Shown here: piece by piece, positions 16,505 to 25,411 of the stretch
How the letters are laid out: each line of letters opens with the position of its first letter
Position numbering within the stretch: the stretch's first letter is position 1
Assembly: GCA_964424115.1 (NCBI GenBank)
Contig: CAYRHN010000003.1
Span: 1 to 64,000 of the forward strand
Reading direction: 5' to 3'
DNA length: 64,000 nt
Source of the DNA: CAYRHN01 sp964424115
Lineage (GTDB): Bacteria > Chloroflexota > Anaerolineae > Anaerolineales > Anaerolineaceae
Notes under the pieces: model-generated
The model's database searches: none
What the model was told of the DNA's origin: nothing
Seen by the model: only the letters and a program-made list of their open reading frames with translations
Translations under genes and position numbers: made by a program

Positions 16505-17494
16505 TCAACACTTGCCCCCGTTGGGAGTCGTCATCGCCTCCCGCACCCGGCGGATGCCTTCCACCGGCAGCCCGCGCTTCTCCCCATCTCGGGCGAACAG
16601 ATCCAACAGCACCAGGGTCTGTTCGCGCGTCTTACGGTAATGGAAACCGAGGTACTTCTCCAGGTTGAACGGCACCAGCCCGGGCAGCAGCGCCGCGGCC
16701 AGCCAGAAGGCCGCCGAGAGCAGCCGCCGACCCAGCAGCGCGCGGGTCAGCGCCCCTGCGCCGGGGAGCTGGCTCAACACCGCTTCGCGGCAGGCCCCGG
16801 CTGCCCGGCCGCGCCAGGCATTGCGGCGGTATTCCCGGAGCGACCAGCCGGAAAGCTCCAACCCCGCCACAAAGGTGGTCATCACTGCCGTCACCGCGGC
16901 CTGCTGGTGCGACCCCGGCTTGCCGATCGAGACGCGAAAGCCGCCCCGTTCCAGCAGTTGCGCCACCTCGCCGCAGACCGCCTTTTCCCCCACCAGCGGC
17001 AGGCTGAGCGGCGAGCGGTAGAAGTTCACCCCCTCCGCGCGCCCTCCCCCGCCCCCCAGGTCGCCCTGCCAGGCCATGAAGGTCGTCCCGCCAAAGACCA
17101 TCCGCTCCTCCTCCCCGGGCGGGATGAACTCGGGCCGTGGCCCTTCGGGGATGAAACACACCACCCTGCGGGAAGGCACCTCGCGCAGAAAATCGCGGAA
17201 CCATTCCGTGTAATAGGCCTGCGAGGGCGTGGCGAACCAGATCTGCTCGGGCTGGAAGTCCCGGCAGCCGGCTGTGTCCGTGAGGACCCGGAGATCCTTC
17301 AACCGCTGCTCGACCGGGTTCTTTTGGTGCGTCCGGTCCAGCTGGAAAAGCGGCAGCCCGCCCCGGCTCTGCGCCAGCCTGATCTTTTCCAGCGCAGCCG
17401 GTCGGTCATACAGCCCCAGTTCGGCCCCCGCCTTCTGCAAAGCCAGCCCGTACACCTGCCCCACCGCCCCGCAGCCCACCACCAGCACTTTCAT
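16505..17494 (-). CDS. ketopantoate reductase-family NAD(P)-binding protein (ApbA/PanE-like)
   Basis: The 329-residue protein begins MKVLVVGCGAVGQVYGLALQ, the Rossmann GxGxxG of the ApbA/PanE family, with LYDRP at the second strand. The C-terminal part is more divergent than genuine PanE and includes a hydrophobic stretch (LLSAAFWLAAALLPGLVPF), so a role in pantothenate synthesis is doubtful. Its ATG overlaps the stop of the upstream SDR gene (ATGA, 4 nt), indicating coupled translation and a shared pathway with that SDR, perhaps lipid- or ketone-related. Confidence 0.7.
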   Translation of the reverse strand: MKVLVVGCGAVGQVYGLALQKAGAELGLYDRPAALEKIRLAQSRGGLPLFQLDRTHQKNPVEQRLKDLRVLTDTAGCRDFQPEQIWFATPSQAYYTEWFRDFLREVPSRRVVCFIPEGPRPEFIPPGEEERMVFGGTTFMAWQGDLGGGGGRAEGVNFYRSPLSLPLVGEKAVCGEVAQLLERGGFRVSIGKPGSHQQAAVTAVMTTFVAGLELSGWSLREYRRNAWRGRAAGACREAVLSQLPGAGALTRALLGRRLLSAAFWLAAALLPGLVPFNLEKYLGFHYRKTREQTLVLLDLFARDGEKRGLPVEGIRRVREAMTTPNGGKC

Positions 17495-18351
17495 ACCTGT
17501 CCCTCCTTGCCCACCCCGTCCTTGCCCGCGGATTCCGCCCCGCCCGGGTGCAGCGGATACTCCGGCGGCACAGGGGTGATGCTCCAGGCATACAGCAGCT
17601 CCATCACCCGCACCACCCACGGAAAAGGCAGCACCTTACCGATCACGATCCCCGAGGCGTTGATGAACCCCGGCGCGATCACCCGCCTGCCTTTCAGGAT
17701 GGCCGGATAGGCCTTCTTTGCCAGCTTCTCGGCGGTCATCATCCCGGTGCGGGCAAAGGGCTTGAACTGCTGCCCGCTCAGCCGGGCAAACTCGGTCAGC
17801 GTGCCGCCGGGATACAACCCGCAGATGCACACGTTGGTCTTGCGGTATTCGCGGCGGAGCTGGTTGGTCAGGATACGCAGGTAGTGCTTGCTGGCGGAAT
17901 AGACCGCGAAGCGGGGCAGCGGCGCGTAGCCCCCTAGCGAGCTGACATTCACCAGCCGGCTGGGCTCGCCGTGCGCCAGCATATGCGGCAGGAAACGCTG
18001 GCACAGGCGGGACGGCGCGCGCACATTCAGCGCGATGATCTGCTCGAGGTGTTCCTCAGCCAGGTCGCAAAAATCCTGGTAGGGGCTCATCCCGGCGTTG
18101 TTGATCAGCACGTGTACCCGGCCGAAGACGCGCACCGCCTCCTCCAGCAGCGCGGCGGGGGCCTCCTCGGTGGTGATATCCAGCGGGAAACAGGTGATCG
18201 GCGCGGCGTGCCTGCTCCCCATCTCGCGGCACAACTGCTCCAGGCGCGGCCCGCGGCGCGCCACCGCCAGCACGGGGTGCCCGTGGCTGGCGAACTCTAC
18301 CGCCAGCGCGCGGCCGATGCCTGCGGATGCTCCGGTTATGACCACGTTCAT
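17491..18351 (-). CDS. short-chain dehydrogenase/reductase (SDR)
   Basis: The 286-residue classical SDR has ITGASAGIGRALAVEF, NNAGMSPYQDF and the catalytic region NVSSLGGYAPLPRFAVYSASKHYLR. Arg residues after the second strand (VARRG) favour NADPH. The C-terminal portion (VLPFPWVVRVMELLYAW) is hydrophobic, as in membrane-associated SDRs acting on lipids. TATACT on the coding strand lies about 36 nt upstream of the ATG and an AAGGAT site precedes it. It is the first gene of a two-gene operon with the ApbA/PanE-like gene. Confidence 0.88.
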   Translation of the reverse strand: MNVVITGASAGIGRALAVEFASHGHPVLAVARRGPRLEQLCREMGSRHAAPITCFPLDITTEEAPAALLEEAVRVFGRVHVLINNAGMSPYQDFCDLAEEHLEQIIALNVRAPSRLCQRFLPHMLAHGEPSRLVNVSSLGGYAPLPRFAVYSASKHYLRILTNQLRREYRKTNVCICGLYPGGTLTEFARLSGQQFKPFARTGMMTAEKLAKKAYPAILKGRRVIAPGFINASGIVIGKVLPFPWVVRVMELLYAWSITPVPPEYPLHPGGAESAGKDGVGKEGQV

Positions 18352-18488
18352 ATGCAGCGATCCTTGCGCGAAAAATGGATGCCCTCAGTATAGCACGGAC
18401 GAAGCCCAATAATTCACCGCCTTCCCTCTTCGGATCGCTGCGGGAGATCTCTATCCGTATAGATCTGCGGTTTTAATAATATCCGTGT

Positions 18489-19238
18489 TTATCTGTGTGT
18501 ATCTGTGGTTAATATCTCTTTCACCGCCCGCGCAAATTCCAGCGCGTGCGGGCCGTCGCCGTGCAGGCAGAGTGTATCCACCTTGCGGAAGGTCGTCCGC
18601 CCCTCAACGGTGATCTCAATGCCTTGATTGGCTATACGCAAGGCTTGCGCCGCCGCTTCTCCCGCTGTTTCCAGCAGCGCCCCCGGCAGCTTGCGCGAGC
18701 GCAGACTCCCATCCGGGTTGTAGGCCCGGTCCACGAAGCCCTCCGCCCAGGTGACCAGCCCGGCCTCTTCCCCCGCCTCCACCAGTGCTGAACCTGCTAA
18801 CCCCACCAGGATCAAAGAAGGCGAGAAGCGCCTGACCGCCCGCGCCAGTGCCGCCGCCAGGGCGCGGTCTTTGGCAGCCTGGTTATACAGCGCCCCGTGC
18901 GGCTTGACGTGCGTCAGCTCGGCGCCGTAGGCGCGCGCAAACCCCGCCAGCGCCCCGATCTGGTAGAGCGTCATCGTCTCGGCCTCCGCCGGCGAAAGGC
19001 TCATCTCGCGCCGCCCGAAGCCCTGCAGGTCGGGGTAGCCCGGATGCGCCCCCACCCGCACCCCCGCCTGAGCCGCCAGGCGCACCGTTTCGTCCATCAC
19101 CCCCGGGTCGCCGGCGTGGAAGCCGCAGGCAATGTTGGCCGAAGTGATGTAGGGTAAGATCGCGGCGTCCTCGCCCAGCCGGTACGCGCCGAACGATTCG
19201 CCCATATCGCAGTTGAGATCGATAGAGAGAGTGGTCAT
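18489..19238 (-). CDS. pxpA: 5-oxoprolinase subunit A (LamB/YcsF family)
   Basis: The 249-residue full-length PxpA begins SIDLNCDMGESFGAYRLG and has the family blocks ANIACGFHAGDP, VGAHPGYPDLQGFGRREM, HVKPHGALYN, AEGFVDRAYNPDGSLRSR and LCLHGD. PxpA works with PxpB and PxpC to hydrolyse 5-oxoproline to glutamate using ATP; no pxpB or pxpC is adjacent. The TATAAT 6 nt before the ATG and the absence of a ribosome site suggest a leaderless mRNA. An N-terminal fragment including the same promoter is duplicated at 21199-21295. Confidence 0.93.
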   Translation of the reverse strand: MTTLSIDLNCDMGESFGAYRLGEDAAILPYITSANIACGFHAGDPGVMDETVRLAAQAGVRVGAHPGYPDLQGFGRREMSLSPAEAETMTLYQIGALAGFARAYGAELTHVKPHGALYNQAAKDRALAAALARAVRRFSPSLILVGLAGSALVEAGEEAGLVTWAEGFVDRAYNPDGSLRSRKLPGALLETAGEAAAQALRIANQGIEITVEGRTTFRKVDTLCLHGDGPHALEFARAVKEILTTDTHR

Positions 19239-19244
19239 GGGATG

Positions 19245-19250
19245 ATTATA
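19245..19250 (-). promoter_or_regulatory. extended -10 promoter of leaderless pxpA
   Basis: On the coding strand TGCTATAAT ends 6 nt before the ATG, with no Shine-Dalgarno sequence. Confidence 0.55.
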
Positions 19251-19271
19251 GCAAGTTTCAAGAGTCGAGAT

Positions 19272-19310
19272 TAGAGAATAGAGAGTAGACTGACCACTCT
19301 CTATTCTCTA
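19272..19310. terminator. 15-bp perfect hairpin downstream of RCC1 gene 1
   Basis: TAGAGAATAGAGAGT (19272-19286) pairs perfectly with 19296-19310 across a 9-nt loop. It lies 30 nt past the stop of the RCC1 gene, in front of pxpA. The arm sequence is shared with the hairpin at 2557-2592. There is no T-run on either strand. Confidence 0.55.
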
Positions 19311-19339
19311 TCAGCTATCAGCCACCAGCTACCAGCTAT

Positions 19340-21079
19340 TCACCTCGCCACCGCCGGCAGGTAGATGCGGTTGGCATTCAACTGCCCGTAGGTATTCGAT
19401 CCCCAGCACGAAAGCGTGCCGTTGCTCGTCATCGCGCAGGTGTGGCTGCCGCCCGCGCTGACCTGGGAATAGGTCCCTCCCGGCGGGCTGGACTGGCCGC
19501 TGCCGTTACTCCCCCAACACGCCAGCGTCCCATCGCTCTTCAGCCCGCAGCTGTGATAGTCGTCCGCGCTGACCTGGGTGTAGGTCCCTCCCGGCGCGCT
19601 GGCCTGCCCGTAGTCGTTCAGTCCCCAACAGGCGAGCGTGCCGTCGCTCTGCAGCCCGCAGCTGTGGTAGACCCCCGCGCTGACCTGGGTGAAGGTCCCT
19701 CCCGGCGGGCTGGCCTGGCCGAAGTAGTCATCTCCCCAGCAGGCGAGCGTGCCGTCGCTCTTCAGCCCGCAGCTGTGCCCGCTGCCCGCGCTGACCTGGG
19801 TGAAGAGCGTCCCGGTCGGCGGGCTGGACTGGCCGTAGTAGTTCCACCCCCAACACGCCAGCGTCCCATCGCTCTTCAGCCCGCAAGTGTGTACATCGCC
19901 CGCGCTGACCTGGGTGTAGGTCCCTCCCGGCGGGTTGGACTGCCCATAGTAGTTCCACCCCCAACACGCCAGCGTGCCGTCGCTCTTCAGCCCGCAGTTG
20001 TGCCCCCCGCCCGCGCTGACCTGGGTGAAGATCCCTCCCGGCGCGCTGGACTGTCCGTAGTCGTTCAGTCCCCAACACGCCAGCGTCCCATCGCCCTTCA
20101 ACTCGCAGGTGTGCCCGCCGCCCGCGCTGACCCGCCGCGGGCCAAAAGACCCCGTCGGCGCGTTAGATTGGCCGAAATCGTTCTTTCCCCAGCACACAAG
20201 CGTCCCATCGCTCTTCAACCCGCAGGTGGCATAGTTGCCCGCGTTGATCTTGATGAAAGTACCCGAAGGCACAGGGCTGACCTGATTATAGTTGTTATAT
20301 CCCCAGCAGGCGACCGTCCCGTCGTCCTTCAATCCGCAGGCGTGAAAGTTCCCGGCGCTGATCTGAGTGAAGGTGCCCGAGGGAACCGGGCTGACCTGGT
20401 TGTACTCATTCCATCCCCAGCAAACGACCGTCCCGACGCTGCGCAATCCGCAGGTATGAAGGTTTCCAGCGCTGACCTGGGTGAAGGTTCCCGAGGGCAC
20501 CGGACTGACCTGGTTATAGTCGTTAAATCCCCAGCAGGTGACCGTCCCGTCTTCTTTCAACCCGCAGGTATGGCTGGTCCCGGCGCTGATCTGAGTGAAG
20601 ATGCCCGAAGGCACCGGGCTGACCTGGTTGTACTCATTCCATCCCCAGCAAACGACCGTCCCGACGCTGCGCAATCCGCAGGTATGCAGCCCCCCCGCGC
20701 TGATCTGGGCAAAGGTATCCAAAGGCACCGGGCTGACCTGGCCGGAGTCGTTCGATCCCCAGCAGGCGACTGTCCCGTCGCTCTTCAACCCGCAGGCGTG
20801 GTAGTACCCCGCGCTGACCTGGGTAAAGACTCCCTCCGGAAGCGGATCGATCTGGCCCTGGCTGTTATCCCCCCAGCAAATGAGCTTGCCGTCGCTCTTG
20901 ATCGCGCAGGCGAAATTATAGCCCACACTGAGCGTCTCCGCCTGGCGCGCGCCGCTGGTGGCCGCTTCCTCTCCTCTGCCCGGCCCCTCCGCCGCCTGGG
21001 CGGAGCGCCACGGCATACCCCATCCCAGCACGAACAGGACCAGCACGACCCGCAGCATTGTATTTGTGCCCATCTTCAT
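19340..21079 (-). CDS. secreted RCC1-repeat protein 1 (14 repeats, two propellers, C-terminal LP tail)
   Basis: The 579-residue protein has a signal peptide ending near SAQAAEG. I count 14 RCC1-type repeats of ~37 residues with consensus SAGxxHTCGLKSDGTxxCWGxNxxGQ. Repeat 7 is followed by the variant linker FGPRRVSAG instead of FTQVSAG, marking the junction of two seven-bladed propellers. Each repeat carries two Cys (HTC...CWG), which suggests disulfides and an extracytoplasmic location. It ends in RIYLPAVAR. AGGAGG precedes the ATG. Ligand unknown; RCC1 domains bind proteins, nucleosomes or sugars in other systems. Confidence 0.9.
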   Translation of the reverse strand: MKMGTNTMLRVVLVLFVLGWGMPWRSAQAAEGPGRGEEAATSGARQAETLSVGYNFACAIKSDGKLICWGDNSQGQIDPLPEGVFTQVSAGYYHACGLKSDGTVACWGSNDSGQVSPVPLDTFAQISAGGLHTCGLRSVGTVVCWGWNEYNQVSPVPSGIFTQISAGTSHTCGLKEDGTVTCWGFNDYNQVSPVPSGTFTQVSAGNLHTCGLRSVGTVVCWGWNEYNQVSPVPSGTFTQISAGNFHACGLKDDGTVACWGYNNYNQVSPVPSGTFIKINAGNYATCGLKSDGTLVCWGKNDFGQSNAPTGSFGPRRVSAGGGHTCELKGDGTLACWGLNDYGQSSAPGGIFTQVSAGGGHNCGLKSDGTLACWGWNYYGQSNPPGGTYTQVSAGDVHTCGLKSDGTLACWGWNYYGQSSPPTGTLFTQVSAGSGHSCGLKSDGTLACWGDDYFGQASPPGGTFTQVSAGVYHSCGLQSDGTLACWGLNDYGQASAPGGTYTQVSADDYHSCGLKSDGTLACWGSNGSGQSSPPGGTYSQVSAGGSHTCAMTSNGTLSCWGSNTYGQLNANRIYLPAVAR

Positions 21080-21198
21080 AGTATATCCTCCTGAACCTAC
21101 TCTTTGTCACAGGCCGGCCTCACAGGATCTATCCAATAGAAACCATAAGGAATTAATTCATCATAGACTAATTTTTGGGATGGTAACTGAACTGATAA

Positions 21199-21295
21199 AG
21201 GGTAAGATCGCGGCGTCCTCGCCCAGCCGGTACGCGCCGAACGATTCGCCCATGTCGCAGTTGAGGTCAATGGTTAGAGTCATAGGGTAATTATA
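21199..21295 (-). pseudogene. pxpA 5' fragment with its promoter (duplication debris)
   Basis: Coding-strand TATAAT, 6 nt, then ATG (21283) and about 28 codons nearly identical to the start of pxpA (LNCDMGESFGAYRLGEDAAILP). Homology ends at 21199 and the frame then runs into unrelated sequence. About 55 bp are identical to the intact gene at 19153-19210. It marks a duplication of the pxpA-RCC1 junction during growth of the cluster. Confidence 0.85.
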
Positions 21296-21397
21296 TCGAG
21301 ATTCGTGAGCCGTGAACGGTGAGTTGTGAATCGTGAGCCGTGATCTGTGAGCCGCCAGGCTCCCGCCACTCGCCACCAGCCATTCACCACCTGCTCC

Positions 21398-23143
21398 TCA
21401 CCGCGTCACCACCGGCAGGTACAAGCAGTTGGGGCCTGTTGTTTGGCCGAAATAGTTATCTCCCCAACACGAAACCGTGCCGCCGCTCGTCACCGCGCAG
21501 GTATGGTAGCTGCCCGCGCTGACCTGGGTGAAAAGCGTCCCGGTCGGCGGGGTGGACTGCCCGTAGCCGGCCTGTCCCCAGCAGGCCACCGTCCCATCGC
21601 TCTTCACCCCGCAGCTATGGCCAAGCCCCGCGCTGACCTGGGTGAAGGTCCCTCCCGGCGCGCTGGTCTGCCCAAAAGCGTTATACCCCCAACAGGCCAG
21701 CGTCCCATTGCTCTTCAGCCCGCAGCTATGGCTATCCCCCGCGATGACCTGGGTGAAGGTCCCCGCCGGCACCGGGCTGGCCTGCCCTAAGCTGTTCCTT
21801 CCCCAGCATACAATCGTGCCATCGCTCTTCAGCCCGCAGGTGTGGTAGCTGCCCACGCTGACCTGGGTATAGGTCCCCGCCGGCACCGGGCTGGACTGCC
21901 CGTCGCCGTTACGCCCCCAACAGGCGATCATGCCATCGCTCTTCAGCCCGCAGGTGTGATACCAACCCGCGCTGACCTGGGTGAAGATCGTATCCGTTGG
22001 CGGGCTGGACTGACCATCATCATTCCATCCCCAGCATACAATCGCGCCGTCACTCTTCAGCCCGCAGGTATGGTAGTTGCCCGCGCTGACCTGGGTGAAG
22101 AGCGTCCCGGTCGGCGGGGTGGACTGACCATAATAATTCCATCCCCAACATACAATCGTGCTGTCACTCTTTAACTCGCAGGTGTGCGCCGCCCCCGCGC
22201 TGACCCGCCGCGGGCCCCATGTTCCCATTGGCGGGCTGGATTGCCCGTAGCCGTTATGCCCCCAACAGGCCATCGTGCCATCGCTCTTCAGCCCGCAGGA
22301 GTGGTATTCCCCCGCGCTGACCTGGGTGTAAGTCCCTCCCGGCGCGCTGGTCTGCCCCCAATCGTTATACCCCCAGCACGCCAGCGTGCCATTGCTCTTC
22401 AGCCCGCAGGTGTGGGAGCCGCCCGCACTGACCTGGGTATAGGTCCCCGCCGGCACCGGGCTGGACTGCCCGTCGCCGTTACGCCCCCAACAGATGATCG
22501 TGCCATCGCTCTTCAGCCCGCAGGTGTGGTAGTCGCCCGTGCTGACCTGGGTGAAGGTCCCCGCCGGCACCAGGCTGACCTGCCCGAAACCGTCATCCCC
22601 CCAACAATCCACCGTCCCATCGCTCTTCACCCCGCAAGTGTGATGATAGCCCGCGCTGACCTGGGTGAAGGTCCCCGACGGCGTGCTGGACTGTCCAGCG
22701 TCGTTCAGTCCCCAACAATCCAGCATGCCATTGCTCATCAGCCCGCAGGTGTGCAGGTACCCCGCGTCGACCTGGGTGAAGGTCCCTCCCGGCGGGCTGG
22801 CCTGCCCCCAATCGTTATACCCCCAGCAGGCCAGCGTCCCGTCCGCCTTCAGCCCGCAGGCGTGGTAGCCGCCCGCGCTGACCTGGGTGAAATGCACGCC
22901 CACAGGGGCGTTGAGTTGCCCGAAATTGTTATCCCCCCAACAGGCCAGCGTCCCATCCGCTTTCAGCCCGCAGTTGTACCAGAACCCCGCGCTGAGCGTT
23001 TCCGGCTGGCGCGGGCTGCTGACGGCGGCTTCCTCTGCCGCATCTGGCCCCTCGGCGGCCTGGACAAAGCTTTCTGGCACCAACCATCCCAGCACGAACA
23101 GTGCCAGCAAGACCCGCAGCATGCGATAGATGAACTTTTTCAT
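21398..23143 (-). CDS. secreted RCC1-repeat protein 2 (14 repeats, C-terminal LP tail)
   Basis: The 581-residue paralogue has a signal peptide (cleavage near VQAAEG) and 14 repeats with the inter-propeller linker WGPRRVSAG after repeat 7. The last repeat (CAVTSGGTVSCWGDNYFGQTTG) leads into CLYLPVVTR. GAGGAGT precedes the ATG. Several repeats are almost identical in DNA to repeats in genes 1, 3 and 4, consistent with gene conversion. Confidence 0.9.
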   Translation of the reverse strand: MKKFIYRMLRVLLALFVLGWLVPESFVQAAEGPDAAEEAAVSSPRQPETLSAGFWYNCGLKADGTLACWGDNNFGQLNAPVGVHFTQVSAGGYHACGLKADGTLACWGYNDWGQASPPGGTFTQVDAGYLHTCGLMSNGMLDCWGLNDAGQSSTPSGTFTQVSAGYHHTCGVKSDGTVDCWGDDGFGQVSLVPAGTFTQVSTGDYHTCGLKSDGTIICWGRNGDGQSSPVPAGTYTQVSAGGSHTCGLKSNGTLACWGYNDWGQTSAPGGTYTQVSAGEYHSCGLKSDGTMACWGHNGYGQSSPPMGTWGPRRVSAGAAHTCELKSDSTIVCWGWNYYGQSTPPTGTLFTQVSAGNYHTCGLKSDGAIVCWGWNDDGQSSPPTDTIFTQVSAGWYHTCGLKSDGMIACWGRNGDGQSSPVPAGTYTQVSVGSYHTCGLKSDGTIVCWGRNSLGQASPVPAGTFTQVIAGDSHSCGLKSNGTLACWGYNAFGQTSAPGGTFTQVSAGLGHSCGVKSDGTVACWGQAGYGQSTPPTGTLFTQVSAGSYHTCAVTSGGTVSCWGDNYFGQTTGPNCLYLPVVTR

Positions 23144-23254
23144 GGCTAACTCCTCTAAGTTTGGTGATTGACCCCAACAAGGATGGATTATAATGCGTTT
23201 TCAGGAGAAAAGAAGAGGGAATGTAGCTCATAGCTCGCAGCGGATAGGAACAAG

Positions 23255-23392
23255 CTAAAAGACGAATGGCACGAACCTCTTGCTGCGCCGCATGTACTCC
23301 GCGTACTGTGCGCCGAAATCGGCCAGGTTCTCGCGCTCCTCGGCGCGGGCGGTGGCAACCAGGAAGAGCGTCAGCGCCTCGGCCTCCGCCAA
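23255..23392 (-). pseudogene. 3' fragment of an isoprenylcysteine carboxyl methyltransferase (ICMT)-family gene
   Basis: The minus strand encodes LTLFLVATARAEEREN followed by LADFGAQYAEYMRRSKRFVP and a TAG stop at 23255. ARxEErenlaxFGxxYxxYmxxxxrFvP is the C-terminal signature of ICMT/NnrU-like membrane methyltransferases. The 5' part is absent; homology stops where RCC1-remnant flank sequence begins near 23392. Confidence 0.75.
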
Positions 23393-23432
23393 GCTCCCGC
23401 CACGCGCCACGCGCTTCTCGCGATCTGCTCCT

Positions 23433-23540
23433 CGCTGCTCACTTCATCACGGTCGGCAGGTACAAGCGGTTGGCGCCTGTTGTTTGGCCGTAATCGTTAG
23501 CTCCCCAGCACGAAACCATGCCGCTGCTCATCACCGCCTC
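23433..23540 (-). pseudogene. C-terminal remnant of a sixth RCC1 protein with LP tail
   Basis: The minus strand reads VMSSGMVSCWGANDYGQTTG, then ANRLYLPTVMK and a stop. This is the final RCC1 repeat plus C-terminal tail, most like the end of RCC1 protein 2. It overlaps the last codons of RCC1 gene 3 in another frame, joined at a short TGATGAG direct repeat, so gene 3 has probably replaced most of it. Confidence 0.85.
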
Positions 23541-25288
23541 ATCAGCGGATAAAAGAATCGGTTGATATACAGCAACCCGTAGCCGTTCCAGCCCCAACAC
23601 TCCGGCACCCCATCGCTGCCCACCGCGCAGGTAAACAAATCCCCTGCGCTGACCTGCACAAAGGTACCCGTGCGCGGGCCGGCCTGACCGTTATCGTTCA
23701 ACCCCCAGCAGGCCAGCGTCCCATCGCTCTTTACCCCGCAGGAGTGATAACCGCCCGCGCTGACCTGGGTGAACAGCGCCCCAACCGGCGGGGTTGTGCG
23801 CCCCGAACCGCTGTATCCCCAGCAGACAGCCACGCCGTTACTCTGCAAGCCGCAGGTATGCACCTTGCCCGTGCTGACCTGGGTGAAGCGCGTCCCACCT
23901 GGCGGGGTGGCGCGGCCCTCGCTGTCATTGCCCCAACAGGCCGGTTCCCCGCTGCTCTTCACCCCGCAGGTGTAGTTGTTCCCCGCGCTGACCTGGGTGA
24001 ACAGCGCCCCGCCCGGCGGGGTGGTCTGGCCTTCGACGCTCCTGCCCCAGCAGACAACCACGCCGTTGCTCTGCACCCCGCAGGCATGCGTCCCCCCCGC
24101 GCTGACCTGGATGAACGTTCCTCCCGGCGCAGCGGATTGGCCGTAGGTATTATCGCCCCAGCAGACCAGCGTGCCGTTGCTGCGCAACGCGCAGGTGTTC
24201 ACCCCGCCCGTGCTGATCTGCCGGAAGGTGCCGCTGGGCAGCGGGCTGACCTGGCCTTCCACGTTGCGCCCCGCGCAGCCGATCGTCCCGTCGCTGCGCA
24301 GCCAGCAGGTGTGGCTGTCGCCGGCGCTGACCTGCTGCCGCCCGTAATCGCCCTCCGGCGGGGTGGACTGGTTGTAATCGTTTCTTCCCCAACAGGTCAG
24401 CCTGCCGTTGCTCTTCAGACCGCAGGTGACATAACTGCCCGCGCTGATCTGGGTGAAGGTGTCCGAAGGCAGCGGGCTGACCTGGTTATAGTTGTTATAT
24501 CCCCAGCAGGCCACCGTCCCGTCGTCCTTCAACCCGCAGGTATGCCAGTTCCCCGCGCTGATCTGGGTGAAGATGCCCGCGGGCACCGGGCTGACCTGGT
24601 TGCGGTTATTATATCCCCAGCAGGTTACCGTCCCATCCTCCTTCAACCCGCAGGTATGGCTGCCCCCGGCGCTGATCTGGATAAAGGTGCCTGAAGGCAC
24701 CGGGCTGACCTGGCCAAAATCATTCATTCCCCAACACACAACCGTCCCGTCCTCTTTCAACCCGCAGGTATGGTAACCCCCGGCGCTGACCTGGGTAAAG
24801 ATTCCCGAAGGCGCCGGGCTGACCTGGCCGTAGTCGTTCCATCCCCAGCACGCAACCGTCCCGTCGCTCTTGATCCCGCAGGTATGAGCCCCGCCCGCGC
24901 TGATCTGGGTGAAAGTACCCGCAGGGGTCGAGCTGATCTGGCCGGAATCGTTCGATCCCCAGCAGACAACCGTCCCGTCGCTCTTCAACCCGCAGGCATG
25001 CAAATACCCCGCGCTGACCTGGGTGAAGACCCCCGCCGGAAGCGGGCTGATCTGGCCGATGCTGTTATCCCCCCAGCAAGTGAGCCTGCCGTCGCTTTTG
25101 ATCGCGCACGCAAAACCAGAACCCACACTGAATGTCTCGGTCTGGCGCGGGCTGCCCAGCGCAACATCCTCGCTGGTCTGGGTCCCCTCGGCTGCCTGCG
25201 CTGTACCCGGCGCGCTCCACGGCGCGAACAGCGCCAGCACAAGCAGGGCCGCGAAAATTCGCAGGAATGGATTGGATCGCGTTTTCAT
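23531..25288 (-). CDS. secreted RCC1-repeat protein 3 (14 repeats, deviant tail)
   Basis: The 585-residue protein is read from ATG 25288 (AGGAG 8 nt upstream; the TTG at 25294 is less likely). It has a signal peptide, 14 RCC1 repeats and the linker YGRQQVSAG after repeat 7. Repeats 8-14 are more diverged than in the paralogues (repeat 8 has CAG for CWG). The C-terminus is RFFYPLMRR, in which L-P of the usual tail is Y-P. Immediately after its stop lies the canonical tail of a lost RCC1 gene in another frame. Confidence 0.88.
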   Translation of the reverse strand: MKTRSNPFLRIFAALLVLALFAPWSAPGTAQAAEGTQTSEDVALGSPRQTETFSVGSGFACAIKSDGRLTCWGDNSIGQISPLPAGVFTQVSAGYLHACGLKSDGTVVCWGSNDSGQISSTPAGTFTQISAGGAHTCGIKSDGTVACWGWNDYGQVSPAPSGIFTQVSAGGYHTCGLKEDGTVVCWGMNDFGQVSPVPSGTFIQISAGGSHTCGLKEDGTVTCWGYNNRNQVSPVPAGIFTQISAGNWHTCGLKDDGTVACWGYNNYNQVSPLPSDTFTQISAGSYVTCGLKSNGRLTCWGRNDYNQSTPPEGDYGRQQVSAGDSHTCWLRSDGTIGCAGRNVEGQVSPLPSGTFRQISTGGVNTCALRSNGTLVCWGDNTYGQSAAPGGTFIQVSAGGTHACGVQSNGVVVCWGRSVEGQTTPPGGALFTQVSAGNNYTCGVKSSGEPACWGNDSEGRATPPGGTRFTQVSTGKVHTCGLQSNGVAVCWGYSGSGRTTPPVGALFTQVSAGGYHSCGVKSDGTLACWGLNDNGQAGPRTGTFVQVSAGDLFTCAVGSDGVPECWGWNGYGLLYINRFFYPLMRR

Positions 25289-25411
25289 GGTCAACTCTCC
25301 TGGATCAATTGAAGGCGCGGGCCGTCCTTCCGCCCGCGGAATACCGGTAAATCCGATCGAACCAAATCCATTATAGCGAGATTTCTAAAAAAAGGGGATA
25401 TCGGGGGCAGG

